DNA of 64,000 nt from Aquarana catesbeiana (Eukaryota; Chordata; Amphibia; Anura; Ranidae), in NCBI RefSeq assembly GCF_042186555.1, contig NC_133326.1, forward strand, positions 494,411,232-494,475,231, written 5' to 3'. Positions 1 to 11,790 of this stretch are shown in pieces. The position numbers were made by a program, and so were the translations under genes. Under the pieces are notes generated by a model. That model worked only from the letters and a program-made list of their open reading frames with translations. It had not been told where the DNA came from and ran no database searches. The number at the start of each line of letters is the position of its first letter. Position 1 is the first letter of the stretch.

Positions 1-1250
1 GCTGGGATGAGCAAGTGGCAGACAGAGGAAGGGTTTCTTGAGAGACCTGTCCAGATCTTATGTGGGACCCATCGGCCAAGAAAACTGAGAGTCTGTGCGT
101 CTTGTTCTTTAAAGGCAGATTCTGTTGGGTGGCAAAAGCAGAGTCCACAAAGCAGCTACATGCCCCAGAATCAACAATGGCGTTGACCTGGATTGTTCTT
201 CCCTGGAGCTGTAATGAGAGAGGGAGGACAAGTTGAGTTGTATTGGCGGTTAAAGCGGATAAACTGGTCGGAGTAGAAGAAAAGCACTTACGAGTCTTTA
301 CTGGACAGTTGTTCACATAGTGGCCCGTCCCACCACAGTAGAGACAGAGGTTTAATGGGCGCCTGCGCGCCCGTTCCTCTGGGGTCAGGGTAGCACGCAT
401 AAGTCCCAGTTGCATGGGTTCGGGAGCCTCGGTTGTTTGGGTGACTGGACTCGGGTAAGCAGAAGGTAGGTATCGGGAGGCAGGAACCGGAGCTCTTGCA
501 GTCATCCACATAGGGCGTGTTTGTTGGGAAGATCGTTCAGACCGGCGCTCACGAAGGCGTCGGTCAATCTGGATGGTAATGGCGATGAGTTCCTCAAGGG
601 TATCAGGCATCCCTACTCGAGCAAGCTCATCCTTCAGATAGTCCCATGCGGAACTGGTGACGTAAGGCTGCGTTGTTCCATTGAGTGTCCGCGCTCCAGC
701 GTCGAAAGTCTGTTACATAGTCCTCGGCCGGCCTACGGCCTTGCTGGAGCGCGAACAAAGCTGCCTCAGCGGTAGCAGTCCGTTGAGGGTCCTCATAAAG
801 CTGGGCCATGGCTTCAAAGAAGGCGGGCAAGGACTGGACCTGTGTAGCGTTGGTTTCAAGCAGGCGGTGGGCCCAGGTCTGGGGTTCCCCCTGAAGAAGG
901 GATATAACAAATCCCACCTTGGTAGCCTCCAAGGAAAAAGTCCGTGGCTGTAGAGCAAAATAGAGTTGGCAAGCGCTGCGGAAGGCCAAAAATTTTGTTC
1001 GATCACCAGAAAACTTTTCGGGTGTAGGCACTCTTGGCTCAGGTGGGAGCATAACCACAGAGGGCGGTGCAGCAGCCTGTACTGGAGCGGCTGCAGAAGT
1101 AGGGGCCACACTACTGGGTCCACTGAGGTTCAATACTTGACCCTCCAGTCTGTTGTAACTGTCTTGTAAGGTCTGCACTGCCTGGGTAAGTGCTGCTAGG
1201 TGCGTACAGATCTCCTTGATGGGAGAGGTCTCTCCTGCAGGCTCAGTCAT
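1..1250 (-). pseudogene. Ty3/Gypsy-like gag and protease (truncated by window edge, frameshifted)
   Basis: Structural protein and start of the polyprotein of an LTR retrotransposon. The ATG is at 1250. The N-terminal third is variable, followed by a capsid-like gag domain (PEKFSGDRTKF, YFALQP, LLQGEPQTWA, ALFALQQGRRPAEDYVTDFRRW). The first frame stops at 627. Homology carries on in a neighbouring frame, so a single-base indel lies near 625-640. A CX2CX4HX4C zinc knuckle is at 305-346 (CLYCGGTGHYVNNC). It is followed in the same frame by a retropepsin active site DSGA at 161-172, so gag and protease share one frame. Reverse transcriptase and integrase would lie beyond position 1. The gag style resembles vertebrate Sushi-type Metaviridae; that assignment is from family knowledge, not a search. 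Confidence 0.85.
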
Positions 1251-1995
1251 GGCTGTTTGTACTGTAAGGTACCTGGTAGTTGAGCCTGACTGGTGGAAGG
1301 AGACCTCTCTTAAGCGCTGGTTCAGGAGCCACTGGAAGTGGGAACAGTGGTCTCTTGAGCACAGTGGGTAGGAGGGCCTGATGCGGTTCCAGCAGAAGCA
1401 GATGATGATCTGGAAGGATGCCCCTCAGGGATGGCTGAGCTGCGGATGCAGGTAGGCAGATGTAGGCCGGTAGGCAGACAGGTAGCTGAGAAGGCAGCGG
1501 CAGGATGCTTGACAAGCAGGCTGGAAGCAGCGTCACAGGACACAGGCAAAAGCAAAGTCAGACAGTCCGTTCAGCAGGAGATCAGGCAGATATGAACAAA
1601 GGGATGATCCAGGAATAGTCAGGCAGGCAGGAGTTCGGCAACAGGTAATCAGATAAACAAGGTCAGACAAGCCGGGTCGGATTGGAGACTGGAGAATGGT
1701 CAGACGTAGCCGGGTCACTAGCAAATACAAATCAGGCGGAGAACAGGAACTCAGGTACAGAGCTGCAGACAAACAGCACCTGACAGAAGCACCTGTCATC
1801 CTTTTAAAGGGCCCTTGGCGCCAAAACAGCGCTAGCGCGAACGGGCGCGCGCACGGGCGCGAACGCGCGTACGGGCACACGCGGGAGCGCTCCGGCGCCC
1901 CCTGGTGGGGAATTAAGCAGAATTGTCCTGGAAGAGCTTCTTGTGCACCTGCGTGCACGCATATTTGCCCGACGGCCACTGATATGCCCCTGACA
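1251..1995 (-). mobile_element. 5' LTR and leader of the Gypsy-like element
   Basis: On the minus strand this stretch begins TGTCAGGGGC at 1995 and runs to the gag ATG. A TATA-like TTTAAAAG (plus positions 1801-1808) sits about 190 bp in, preceded by a very CpG-rich block (1820-1900). The rest is pyrimidine-rich (repeated CTGCCTGCCTG motifs). I could not place the 3' edge of the LTR or the primer binding site. The TG start coincides with the point where DIRS homology (2000 onward) stops, which supports 1995 as the insertion edge. Confidence 0.6.
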
Positions 1996-1999
1996 CCTG

Positions 2000-3360
2000 G
2001 TTAGGCCTGTCAGGCCATCTGATCTGATCCTTTATGGACTGGCAGATACCAATTGCTGCAACAGCTGGCAGAACAGCTGAACTGGCCAAAGAAAAGGAAG
2101 CCTTTTAATGATGACTCCAATTTCTTGTCAACTGGGTCTTTCAAACCCTGTGCGTTATCTACCAGACAAGCAGGTCAAGTGTTTAAGGAAGAGACTGCTG
2201 CATCTACGGCTGGCATGCTCCACTTGACAAACTTTTCATCAATGGGATAGAAAAGGAAAAACCTCTTAGGAGGAACCAAAATCCTGTGAGGATGTTCCCA
2301 ATCAGCATACACCACCTGTTCCAACAGAGGGTGTAAGAGGAAAGCCTGTGTGGCCTGAAGAGGCCTCAGGGATCCCAAAGAGGACCAGGGAGGCTCAGTA
2401 ACCTCTGCAAGAGGCAACTTAAAGACAGAACGAACCATTTCGGTAAGAGTCAGGATCAAAAGCCTCTGTGATCGAGAGGCAGACACCAACTGGATATCTT
2501 CATGTCCAGATTGTGCGGAAGCAGACTCATCCGCCGGGCCATCCACAGAATCTTGAGCTTTGAGCTCTTCCCCATCCTCAACCCATTCCTGCTCCAGGCT
2601 AAGAGGCTGCAGGGAGGGGGATCTGTCAGGCTTCTTGCCACCCTGCGGGATGGAGGCAATCATGCCAGCAATGCTGTGCTCTAACCTGGCTAGGGTTCAT
2701 CCTTGGTGATAAAGGGTGAAGCAGCAGCATTGACTGTAGGCACAATCCCAGCGGCTCAGATTGCCCGGAAGCCTCTGGCCCTTCAGGGGATACAACACTA
2801 GGGATACAACTAGGTTCTTCAGGAACTACTGATGACATAGGTGTGCCCTTCCCTGTAGTGTTAGTCCCGCTCCTCTATTTTGAAGACATTTACTAGCCAC
2901 AAAAGGGAGTACCTGGGTGTAGGATTAACACACCTCAGAAGGGAGACCCCTTAATAGGGCTCACCAAGCCCCTATGCAACAATCCTGCTAAGCACCTTTA
3001 GCCTGCCAAGCAACACCTGGTAATTCACGTGACCCAGGTAAGGAGAAATGAACTGCTGCAAATGCCTGGTTTAGAGCCTGCTCTGTGTCCCACAGCTGCC
3101 TTCTGGAAGCACCGCATGCTTGGCATACACAGCTTAAATAGGCTGGCTGTGCGCCCGAACGGACGTGGCTGTATATACGTATGACGCAAATCTTCGTGCG
3201 CCCAGATAAAAGCTATGGCACATGTGCAGTGAAGCCAAGTGTGCCATGGCCACCAAACAAACTGCTGAGTCCAGCGGCACTCTTGCGAACGCACGTGCGC
3301 CATGACGAACCAAGGCCATCATTCAGGTGAAAAACTGCGAGACACAAGCAAAAAAAGGTA
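2000..3360 (-). mobile_element. DIRS retrotransposon fragment (leader and ORF1)
   Basis: DIRS elements are tyrosine-recombinase retrotransposons. On the minus strand a leader with a TATA-like TATTTAAG (near 3133-3140) precedes ORF1, whose likely ATG is at about 2888 with a stop four codons later. Most of ORF1 is open at 2175-2663. It holds the characteristic ORF1 block of hydrophobic HPLLEQVVYADWEHP, then FYPIDEKFVKW and VDAAVSS. After an in-frame stop come VDNAQGL and KDPVDKKLESSLK. A frame change lies near 2660-2700. The element is cut off at about 1995 by the Gypsy LTR. The recognition is from memory of DIRS ORF1 proteins. Confidence 0.75.
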
Positions 3361-3480
3361 CACTTTGCAAACCACCATAGCTAGTCCAAAACTCCCCCCT
3401 ATGGTCACAGCACACAGGTGTCCAGCCTCTAGCTAGCTTGACTGATTGTTACAATCACTAGGACACCCCACAATAATTAA

Positions 3481-3975
3481 AGTGGTGTTCCGGCCGAAAT
3501 CATACTTTTTAAATAAAAATACCCCCATAATACACAAGCTTAATGTATTCTAGTAAAGTTAGTCTGTAAACTAAGGTCTGTTTTGTTAGTTTATAGCAGT
3601 AGTTTGTTATTTTATAAACTTACAGCAGGCCGTGGCCATCTTAAGTGTGGGCATCTGAAGCCAGACTGTATTTCTTGCTGGATCTCATCCTTGCAGATCT
3701 CGCACATGCTCAGTGCAGCACAAGCAGTGTAATAGGTTTCAGGTCAGGTTTCCATAGCAACGGCAGTTTCAGAGGAAGTTGCCGCCCCTTCCCAGGAGGC
3801 ATTGCAAACAGGAAATGATGCGATGGGCCACGGCCAGGGAGGAGGAAGTGAAAAATGAATACAGCAGATATACAGTAGGCGCTGAGAAAAAAAATAAAAA
3901 AAATATCCAATTTGTTTACAGTGCACAGTTTAGTGAGGGATGCTGAAGAGTTGTAAAAGTGGGTGGAACTCCACT
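3481..3975. repeat. TTAA-flanked MITE (T2/Kolobok-like)
   Basis: The 495-bp element is bounded by TTAA on both sides (3477-3480 and 3976-3979). Terminal inverted repeats read AGTGGTGTTCC at the left and, reverse complemented, AGTGGAGTTCC at the right. It has no coding capacity. TTAA target plus AGNGG-type ends matches the T2/Kolobok MITEs described in Xenopus; the family call is an inference. Confidence 0.65.
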
Positions 3976-3979
3976 TTAA

Positions 3980-4489
3980 AGGGGTTTCACTTACCCGTCC
4001 AGGCGCAGGGCAGCTTAGACACCAAGAGCCCAATCTTCACCCTTCACGGCGTGTTCCTGTCACTTGAGGACCTTCAATGACTGGGTATATTTTTCATGTT
4101 TAGGATCCACTCCCTTGGACCTGTACAGCACCCTGCAAGAATGCCTTAGCGCTGTGGTGTCCAGAATTCCACTTCGCAGGGTCCAGCACCCGGAGGCCGC
4201 ATTACAGGCAAAACCTTGCAGGATCTTGAGTCTTCTTTGTGAGGCTCGGGTACCATTTATCTAAGCATATAAAGCCTGTGTCAAATGGATCCAATCAGTC
4301 AATCCCTTGATTCAATTAAGAACCGTTTGTGGGACTAGAGACCTGGAGCTCAGAGAGCTCAAACAACCATGCCATCCACCTTGCAGACACTGGTTAAAAA
4401 CTAAAGTACTTCCTGTATGGAAGGGGCTATATAGGGGATCACTTCCTGTCTAAAGACCTTTGGTCTACCAGTGTCCATTCACCTGGAGC
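3980..4489. other. No recognised feature
   Basis: About 500 bp without a convincing ORF, tandem repeat or transposon terminus. Low-level similarity to dispersed repeats cannot be excluded. Confidence 0.4.
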
Positions 4490-4980
4490 TGAAGTATAAC
4501 CCAGCAGGTAATCAATATTAGCCTAACTCCGTGTCCCATGATGTATGAAAAAGAAAAATTGAGTTCTACTGACTGAATTTTTGGATAAAAACCATGGGCA
4601 TTAATCCTGATGCAAAGAAACAACAAAGGCGCCTCTAAGTGCAGAAGATTAACAATTTTAATGCCCCAAAAAGGGTTAAAAACACTTACAGAATGGAAGT
4701 GGTAATCAGGCACATCATAATTGAAGCTGCATTGGAAGGGGTCGCGGTCAGAGGAAGCCTTCAGAGGGGATGGATGTGGTCACTGAACACAGCGGTGTGA
4801 GACACAGGAAGCCGCTGTGAGGCCGGCGTCGTCAGCTGGAAAGACGGCGAACCCGGAAGTGATGTCATCCGCTGGGCGGCTCGATAACCAGCCTGAACCG
4901 CAAACAAACAGCCTGGGCGAGGATGTGATGTCATCAATAAGGGACGCGTTTCGGAACCATCAATCGTTCCTTTTTCAACC
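4490..4980 (-). mobile_element. Possible Penelope-like element end with hammerhead-like motif
   Basis: A GC-rich block (4740-4940) ends in a motif at 4943-4978. Read on the minus strand it has a TTGAAAA half-core, a GGAAC/GTTCC stem closed by an 8-nt loop, then GAAAC and GCGTC. This is the layout of the hammerhead ribozyme core (CUGAUGA, stem II, GAAA), with the first core block degenerate. Hammerheads of this kind are known from the terminal repeats of Penelope-like retroelements. No reverse transcriptase is present, so this is a terminal-repeat fragment at best. Confidence 0.4.
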
Positions 4981-5083
4981 TATGCATTAATCCTGATGCA
5001 TCGCACAATCGAATCGATTAGTTGACAGGATAATCATAATCAAATTGAATCGTGAGACCAGTGAAGATGTGCACCCCTACTAA
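4981..5083. repeat. hAT-like terminal fragment
   Basis: AT-rich palindrome-prone sequence ending in GTGCACCCCTA at 5073-5083, the reverse complement of the TAGGGGTGCAC terminus used by vertebrate hAT MITEs. The same type of end is seen at 47108 and 48533. The partner end is missing; a Tc1 fragment begins at once. Confidence 0.4.
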
Positions 5084-5084
5084 A

Positions 5085-5420
5085 CAGTGTTGTTGACCAA
5101 GTACACCTTCATGGAAACCATACTCCCTGATGGCAGTGGCCTCTTTCAGCAGGATAATGCACCCTGCCACACTGCAATAATAGTTCAAGAATGGTTTGAG
5201 GAACACAACAAGTTCGAGGTGTTGACTTGGCCTCCAAATTTTCCAGATCTCAGTCCAAACGAGCATCTGTGGGATGTGCTGAAAAAACACTTCTGATCCA
5301 TGGAGGCCTCACCTTGCAACTTACAGGCCTTAAAGGATCTGCTACTAACGGTTTGGTGTCAGATACCACAGCATACTGTCTAGTGCTGTCCATGCCTTGA
5401 AAGGTCGGGACATGGATGAT
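5085..5420 (+). pseudogene. Tc1-type transposase, C-terminal fragment
   Basis: Cut-and-paste transposase remnant. Frame 5087-5296 holds the second catalytic aspartate block (FQQDNAPCHTA) and the third acidic residue block (PDLSPNEHLWDVL), the D and E of the DD34E triad. Homology appears to continue after the stop at 5296 to about 5420. The N-terminal DNA-binding domains and first aspartate are absent, as are the inverted repeats. It is not related closely to the other three Tc1 copies in this window. Confidence 0.75.
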
Positions 5421-5439
5421 CATAAAGTTATGGCTGATC

Positions 5440-5631
5440 GGTATATGTGGTCAATGTACACTCTCCTATTACATATGTGGACAGTGTAATTGCCCCTCTT
5501 AAATACTACATGCAGTCAGTGTAAACACGCTCAATACATACTGTATGTGGTCAGTGTATATGCCCCCCCTTATATATGTGGTCAGTGTAAATGCCCCTAT
5601 TACATATGTAGCTGGTATTAATGCCCATGTT
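5440..5631. repeat. Degenerate short tandem repeat
   Basis: About five imperfect copies of a 35-45-bp unit built on TATGTGGTCAGTGTAAATG CC-type sequence. It ends at the left edge of the L1-A target duplication (5632-5647). Confidence 0.6.
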
Positions 5632-6180
5632 ACTACTGCCATTTTCTTGTACAAAGGTTTTTATTGAAAATATATATCAACAGAAAAGTACAAAACAGTG
5701 ATGGATACATCATAAATGAACAGGTACAAGGCTGCCGGTAACCAGCCAGTAGAGCTAATGATCAAAGATTTAAGCCTGGTCTCAGGCGACTCAAAGCCGA
5801 GGCCAGGCGACATACCAAGGCATATCCTCATCTCGCGATTACTGGCGTAGCGATATAGTACCAGCACGGAATATTATGTTTGCAAACACATATGAATAAC
5901 TAAAGAATGCAGAGCGAGATGTTGTTGCAATACATAACGTTACACGCAAAAAATGAGGAACAAAAAGAACCAAAAATAAAATCAGATTAAATTGAATAAC
6001 TTCAAAGAGGAGAACATACCTCTGCATGTAATAATTTGTATGTTATATTAAATATCCAATCTCTGTAGAATTAAGCCTGAGGGCCTGAATGAGGAGGAGG
6101 AGAGAGAAAGTGAAAGTGGGAGAAGAAGGGGGTAGAAAGAAGGGAAGGAAGGACCCTGGGGTGGGGGGAATGGAGGCTCA

Positions 6181-9100
6181 TTATAGGGAAAGGAGAGTTA
6201 GGTCAAATCTTGATGGGCGGTTATAAGTCACCCAGGGTTGCCATATCTTGAGGAACTTGTCATGTGTGTCCAACAATATGGCCGTAAGTTTCTCGTTTAC
6301 CATGATATTATTCACACTGTTTTTAACTGCTTCAAAACTAAGGTTCGGAGTTTTCCAGGCCCTTGCTATGGTCAATTTAGTTGCAGTGAAAATATGTGCT
6401 GCTAATTGGTGTTCAGGACGAAGAAGTTCTGTAATCGGTTTCCATAAAAGGGCTTCAAAAGGGTCCCGCTTTATATTGGTATTAAAAAAATTGCGTAGTA
6501 GTGCATATACTCTGACCCATACTCTGCAAACCCTGGGACAGGTCCACCAAATATGCGCCATCGTGCCCTCCTCTGAGCACCCACGAAAACAGAGAGGGGA
6601 ATAGGATGGGATGAAGCTTGCTAATCTAGCCGGGGTATAATACCATCTATAGAAGACTTTGTAAGCGTTCTCCAAAAAGAGAACATTCTTAGAGCATTTA
6701 GCGCAGTAGTCATACTTTGCCAATGCTCCGGGTCTAATTGTTTCCCAAGCTCGGCCTCCCATTGGAGATGGTAGGGTCTCAATGGTGGTGTCTTAGACTC
6801 AATTATAGCGATATATATTAGGGAAATCAAACCCGAGGATTGGGGGCGCGATCTACAAAGGCTTTCAAATAGGGTCATGGTAAAGGGGGAAGAATGGGAT
6901 TTTGTAAGCTGTTGGAGAAAATGTCTAATTTGTAGGTAACTATAATGCTCCCTAAGGGGGATATCGTGTGAGGAACGTAAAGCCGCGAAAGAGATGATCT
7001 TGGTTGGGGTGAACAACGAATGAACATCTGTGAAACCATTATCGGACCACTATTTAAACTGCAGTGGATTATCACAACCTGGTTTAAATAAAGGGCAGTG
7101 GAGGAGACGAAGTAGTGGGAGATGAGGAGAAATTAGGCCTGCTGAGTACTTAACCGCATCCCACAGTTTAAGGGAGTGAGCTAGACAGGGACCTATGGTA
7201 TGGGGGCGATGTGCTTTAGGAAGCCAAGGAAGAGAAGCTAGAGGCGTTGGGTGTGCGTCGACTAAATAAATGGTGGCCCATAGTGGCATTTGTTGCTTTT
7301 CATGGAGGTGAGATAATGGGGCGATACCCGCAGCTATATAATATGCTTGCAGATTAGGAACTGAAAGGCCACCATTGACCCTGCGCGCGTAAAGCACTTT
7401 TCTCTTGATCCTGGGTCTCTTGGGGCCCCGTATAAACTGCATAATTTTAGGTTGATGTATTCGCATGATATGGGGGGGCACTTGGACTGGCAGAACTCTA
7501 AAATAATAGAGCAATTTAGGGAGGTATGTCATTCTGCCGAACCAAGAGATCGGAAGTGTGGACCAAGAGGCAAGCATAACCTCCAGCTTTCGGAAAAGCG
7601 GAGGAAAATTGGCTTGATATAATCCCGAGTACTTCGGGGTAAGTTTAATACCCAGATAGGGTAGTGAGGTTAACCACTGAAATGAAAATGCCGATTGTAG
7701 GGATTCTAATTCCGGGGCCCGAAGGTTGATAGACATCGCTTTAGATTTTGCCGGATTAACTGAAAGGCCCGAAAACGAGGCGAAGGAGTCTATGAGAGAG
7801 AATAAATTGAGGAGGGAGATTCTGTGTTTAGTAATGGTTAATAAAATGTCATCTACAAACAGAGACAATTTGTGCGCGGTGTCTGCTATTTCTACTCCTG
7901 ATATATCTGAGTGAGAGCGTATGGCGTCCGCCAGGGGTTCTAGTGCTAGTATAAAAAGAAGTGGGGAGAGCGGGCATCCCTGACGGGTTCCCCTCTTAAT
8001 AGGGAAAGTAGGTGATTCATATCCATAATAACGCACTTTAGCCTGAGGGGAGTGATATATGGCTGAGACCCAACCCAAAAAGGAGGTGCCAAAACCATGT
8101 GTGAGGACCTGTGTCAAATAGGGCCAGGATAAAGTATCGAAAGCCTTATTAACATCTAAGGAAAGAAACATTGTCTCCAGGGACCTTTCATGTGCTATAT
8201 GTTGGATTTGAAGGAGTCGTTTAATGGCATCTCCTGCCTGCCTGCGGGGGACAAAACCCACCTGATCCTTTTTTATCAGGCGCGGTAGAAAGGAATTCAA
8301 ACGGTTGGCCAGAATTTTCATCAATATCTTCATGTTAATATTAATTAAAGAGATTGGCCGAAAATTTGCCCAAGAAGAATGATCCTTGTCTGGCTTAGGA
8401 ATCATCACTATGTTGGCAGTCAGCAAGTCTGGTGTAAATGGATGACCCCCCTTGACCGAACTATACATAGCCGCTAGGTGTGGGGCCAGAACCTCTGCAA
8501 ATTTTCGATAATACAAAGCAGTGAAACCATCCGGACCTGGTCTTTTGCCCACTTTCAGTTCCTTAATGCACTGGAGAACCTCAGAGACCTGTATGTCTTG
8601 GTCCATTAGGGAGGTAAAGGTACGCAGTCTGTTAGCCAACTGCGCGTTGGGTTTGTTTGCCTTAGCATACCATTTCTGGCGGGCCCAGAGTAAGGTACGG
8701 TCCGCTTCATCTGACAGACATAGATCCAAGTCTGTACGGGCTTTGTCTAAAGATCTGCGGTTAGTATGAGTGGGGGTTCTCCAAGTTCTGCTCTAACTTG
8801 CGTCGGCCTGAATTCTTTCTCTTTTGCGCTGAGATGCAATTCGAATAACGCGACCTCGGAGGACCGCCTTATAAGCCTCCCATAGTGTTATTGGGGACGA
8901 GACCGAACCTGCATTAAGTCTAAAGTATTCCACAGAAGCTTCTTGGATTTCACTGAGGATCGGTTTGAAAGATAAAAGTGAATCATTCATCACCCAGGGA
9001 GCATGTTGTGGTTTATTGAGTAGAGAACGACAAACAGTTAGAACCGGATCGTGGTCTGACCAAGGGACTGCTAGGATCGATACCGAATCTATTAAAGGGA

Positions 9101-9725
9101 GATGTTTCCGTAACACAAACGAATGGTCGATTCTAGAGTGAGAGTGGTGAGGATGGGAATAGTGGGTGTAGTCCCTGCCCAAGGGATGAAACTCCCACCA
9201 TATGTCCACTAGATCTAGAATTTGTAAGGCCAGCAAGAACTTTTTTGCCGCAGGAGGGGGGGCTTTATGATCCGCCGGGTATTTATCAAGGGCAGGATTG
9301 AGCGTCACATTAGAATCACCCGCCAACAGGAGGGTGCCTCTCTGGTGGACCTGTAACAAAGAACAGACATGAGACAGAAATGGGCCCGGATTGTCATTCG
9401 GGGCGTAATAGGTCATAATGGTTACTTCATTATCCTGAACGGAGCCCTGCAAGAGAAGGTATCTGCCATTAGGGTCAGCTATCTGCTAATTGCAGATAAA
9501 TGGGACCGATTTTCGTATAGCTATAAGAATCCCTCTCTGCTTAGTAGGACCGTTCGCTAAATAGACTTGGGGATAGTTTGCTGCGAAATATTTGGGTCAG
9601 GAAGAAGAAGAAAAGTGAGTTTCCTGTAAACAGGAAATGTCTATTTTTTGTTGCTTAAGATATTTAAAAACCTTGACTCTTTTTGTGGGGAATTCATGCC
9701 CTGAACATTCAGGGACAGCCAGTGA
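6181..9725 (-). pseudogene. L1-A ORF2: endonuclease/reverse transcriptase (broken)
   Basis: This protein would nick the target and copy the element RNA in place. The APE endonuclease begins SLNVQGMN near 9715, with CLQETHF, YYAPND, SRIDHSF and SDHDPVL following. One frameshift (about 9680) and stops near 9620 and 9490 break the first half; 8793-9452 is open. The reverse transcriptase (7050-8729, 559 aa open) carries GKRPGPDG, FRPISLININ, DQVGFVP, LDVNKAFD and RGTRQGCPLSPLLF. The catalytic box is FVDD rather than the usual FADD/YADD. C-terminal parts lie in two frames (6621-7016 and 6181-6762), ending with a cysteine-histidine motif (CSEEGTMAHIWWTC). At least five lesions make it inactive. Confidence 0.9.
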
Positions 9726-10740
9726 AGGGTCATTGGGACTCAGATATAACGCTATGAACTATTCTATCTGCACACCCCAGGGACCGAGGGAAAAGGGGAG
9801 GGGGGAGGGAAAGAAAAGTGAGAGAAGAATAGTAAAAACAGGAAAGAACATAAGGTATGAGAATACCAAAAAGAACTCTAATTAGAGTATGTAGTGAGTA
9901 CATTGACGTATCATGCCGTGGGCAATAGAGCCCACAACGGGGTGGGACCATAGCCAAGACAAATATCTTAGCCATGTGCCAACCCATGGGGGGAGCAGTG
10001 GTCCGTCGGAACCACCGGCCTATAGTGAAGATAATACAAACGGACTAAATGAAATTGACATAAAGTTTAAACAATAATTAGAGATAGCAACAAAACAAGC
10101 AGCTTAAAATGAGTTACAGTATGAGAACCTCAGTGCAGTATTGGCATTTGAGGGTGTGGATGCAGGGGACCCCCCCCGCCTCCCAGGGACGACAGCCACA
10201 AGACCATCACCCCCAGAAGGCGGGGCAGGACCCCACATCAAAGTCAAGGAACAGCCCTATCACTCCACTGAACAGGAGTGAAGGGTCATGGCGTGTGAAC
10301 GAAACAAACAACCAACCTACATAACAGTCAATGGAGGCATGTCCCCAGCCTAAAACCTCTTACCCCTTTCCCCCCCACCAGGTCTTGAGAGTAATTTGCC
10401 TATGCCTGATAAACCCTCTACTCCATGAGGGCCATCAGCAATGTAGAGATGGTTCGGGGGGCAAACTATTGTCAGAGACCCATCAGGGAATCCCATATGG
10501 GGTGGTCCATGCCCAAGACCGCCATCTCACAGGTGGGGCAGTCTGCAATGGGGCAACGACCCCCCCTGCCAATCTACAGTCAACTCGATAGGGCAAGGGT
10601 ACGGCAGGGGGACGTCCCCCAAAACAAGCTACTGAAATCCTCCAGTTAGGTTGGAAGTTAGAAGTTAGAACAATAACAGTGACGCACCGACTCAAGCGGC
10701 CAAGAAAAGTGAACTGCACATCAAGGAAAGATGGGGATTA

Positions 10741-11790
10741 TCATCCATTATTAGCTTGTTGGAATCGTTGGGCCTGCAGGTCCCGCAGGGCCTGGGATCC
10801 AGATTGTGAATGTTGTGATGCTTGAGAGGATTTACGAGGAGGCCTAGAGGGACCTGGTTGGGAATGTGAAGCCTGGGCATCAGATTGAGACAGAGGGATG
10901 TCCAATTGCAGATCCTGGAGATGTTGTTTTAGGCCTGATGGGGAGGTGGCATGGAACTGGCGACCCTGGTAGAAGAAGGAAAGTTTAAAGGGGAACCCCC
11001 ATATGTATTTGATCTGATGGGATTGTAGAACGGCTTAGAGATAAGGCTTGAGAGCTCGATGCCTGGCAATGGTGACCGGCGAGAGGTCCGCGAATATTTG
11101 GAGGTGATTGCCTTGAAAAGAGATATCCCGCTGTTCTCGAGCTGACTGTAAGAGTTTCTCCTTGGTCCTATAATAGTGGAATTTGATGATGACATCCCTT
11201 AGGGGCCAGTGACCGGTGAATGCGGTCAAATTCCAGCCTGTCCACCAGGATCTCAGGGGCCAGTTCTTGAAAAAAAAAGCGGTGACTGTTCCCTGCAAGT
11301 CAGTGATCGTTTCAGGGATTCCGCGGATACGAAGGTTATCCCTGCGGGCCCTGTTTTCCGCGTCCTCTAATTTATCTCTGAGAGTGTCCAATTCTGCGGA
11401 CATTTTGTCTACCTCTTCCTCATGGCCCTCCAACACAGTGGTAGCCAGGTCCATGCGACGTTCCAATTGATTGGTGTGGTGGCCTATCTCTTTAAGGCCG
11501 CTGACCAAATCTGAGGAATGCTTTTGGGAGGCAGCCGTTATTTAATCTCGAACAATGCTGCGGAACTTAGCTAGCATAGCATCAGAGTCAGCAGGGTGAG
11601 GACTTATGTGGTCCGTGGGGAACAGATGGAGGCTTTCAGCAGGAGAACCCTGTCCCAGATCAGAGAGTTGTGTATCATCATCAGGTTCTGGAGGCTCAGG
11701 CGCCATCTTAGATCTGCTGTTGCCTGGGGCTGGGGTTTTGGTGGTGCTCTGCCGATTTTTTAGTTTGTTTTTTGTAGAGCGGTACATCAC
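10741..11790 (-). pseudogene. L1-A ORF1 (RNA-binding protein, degraded)
   Basis: L1 ORF1 proteins trimerise through a coiled coil and bind the element RNA. The frame opens at 11790 and has one in-frame stop at 11542-11544. A coiled-coil-like stretch (EVDKMSAELDTLRDKLEDAE) leads into the conserved RRDNLRIRGIPE of the RRM. The motif DRLEFDRIHRSLAP is present but in another frame (about 11190-11270), next to a run of nine T/A bases. So a pair of compensating indels flips this segment out of frame while the ORF stays open. The last residues run to a TGA at 10741-10743. Confidence 0.8.
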
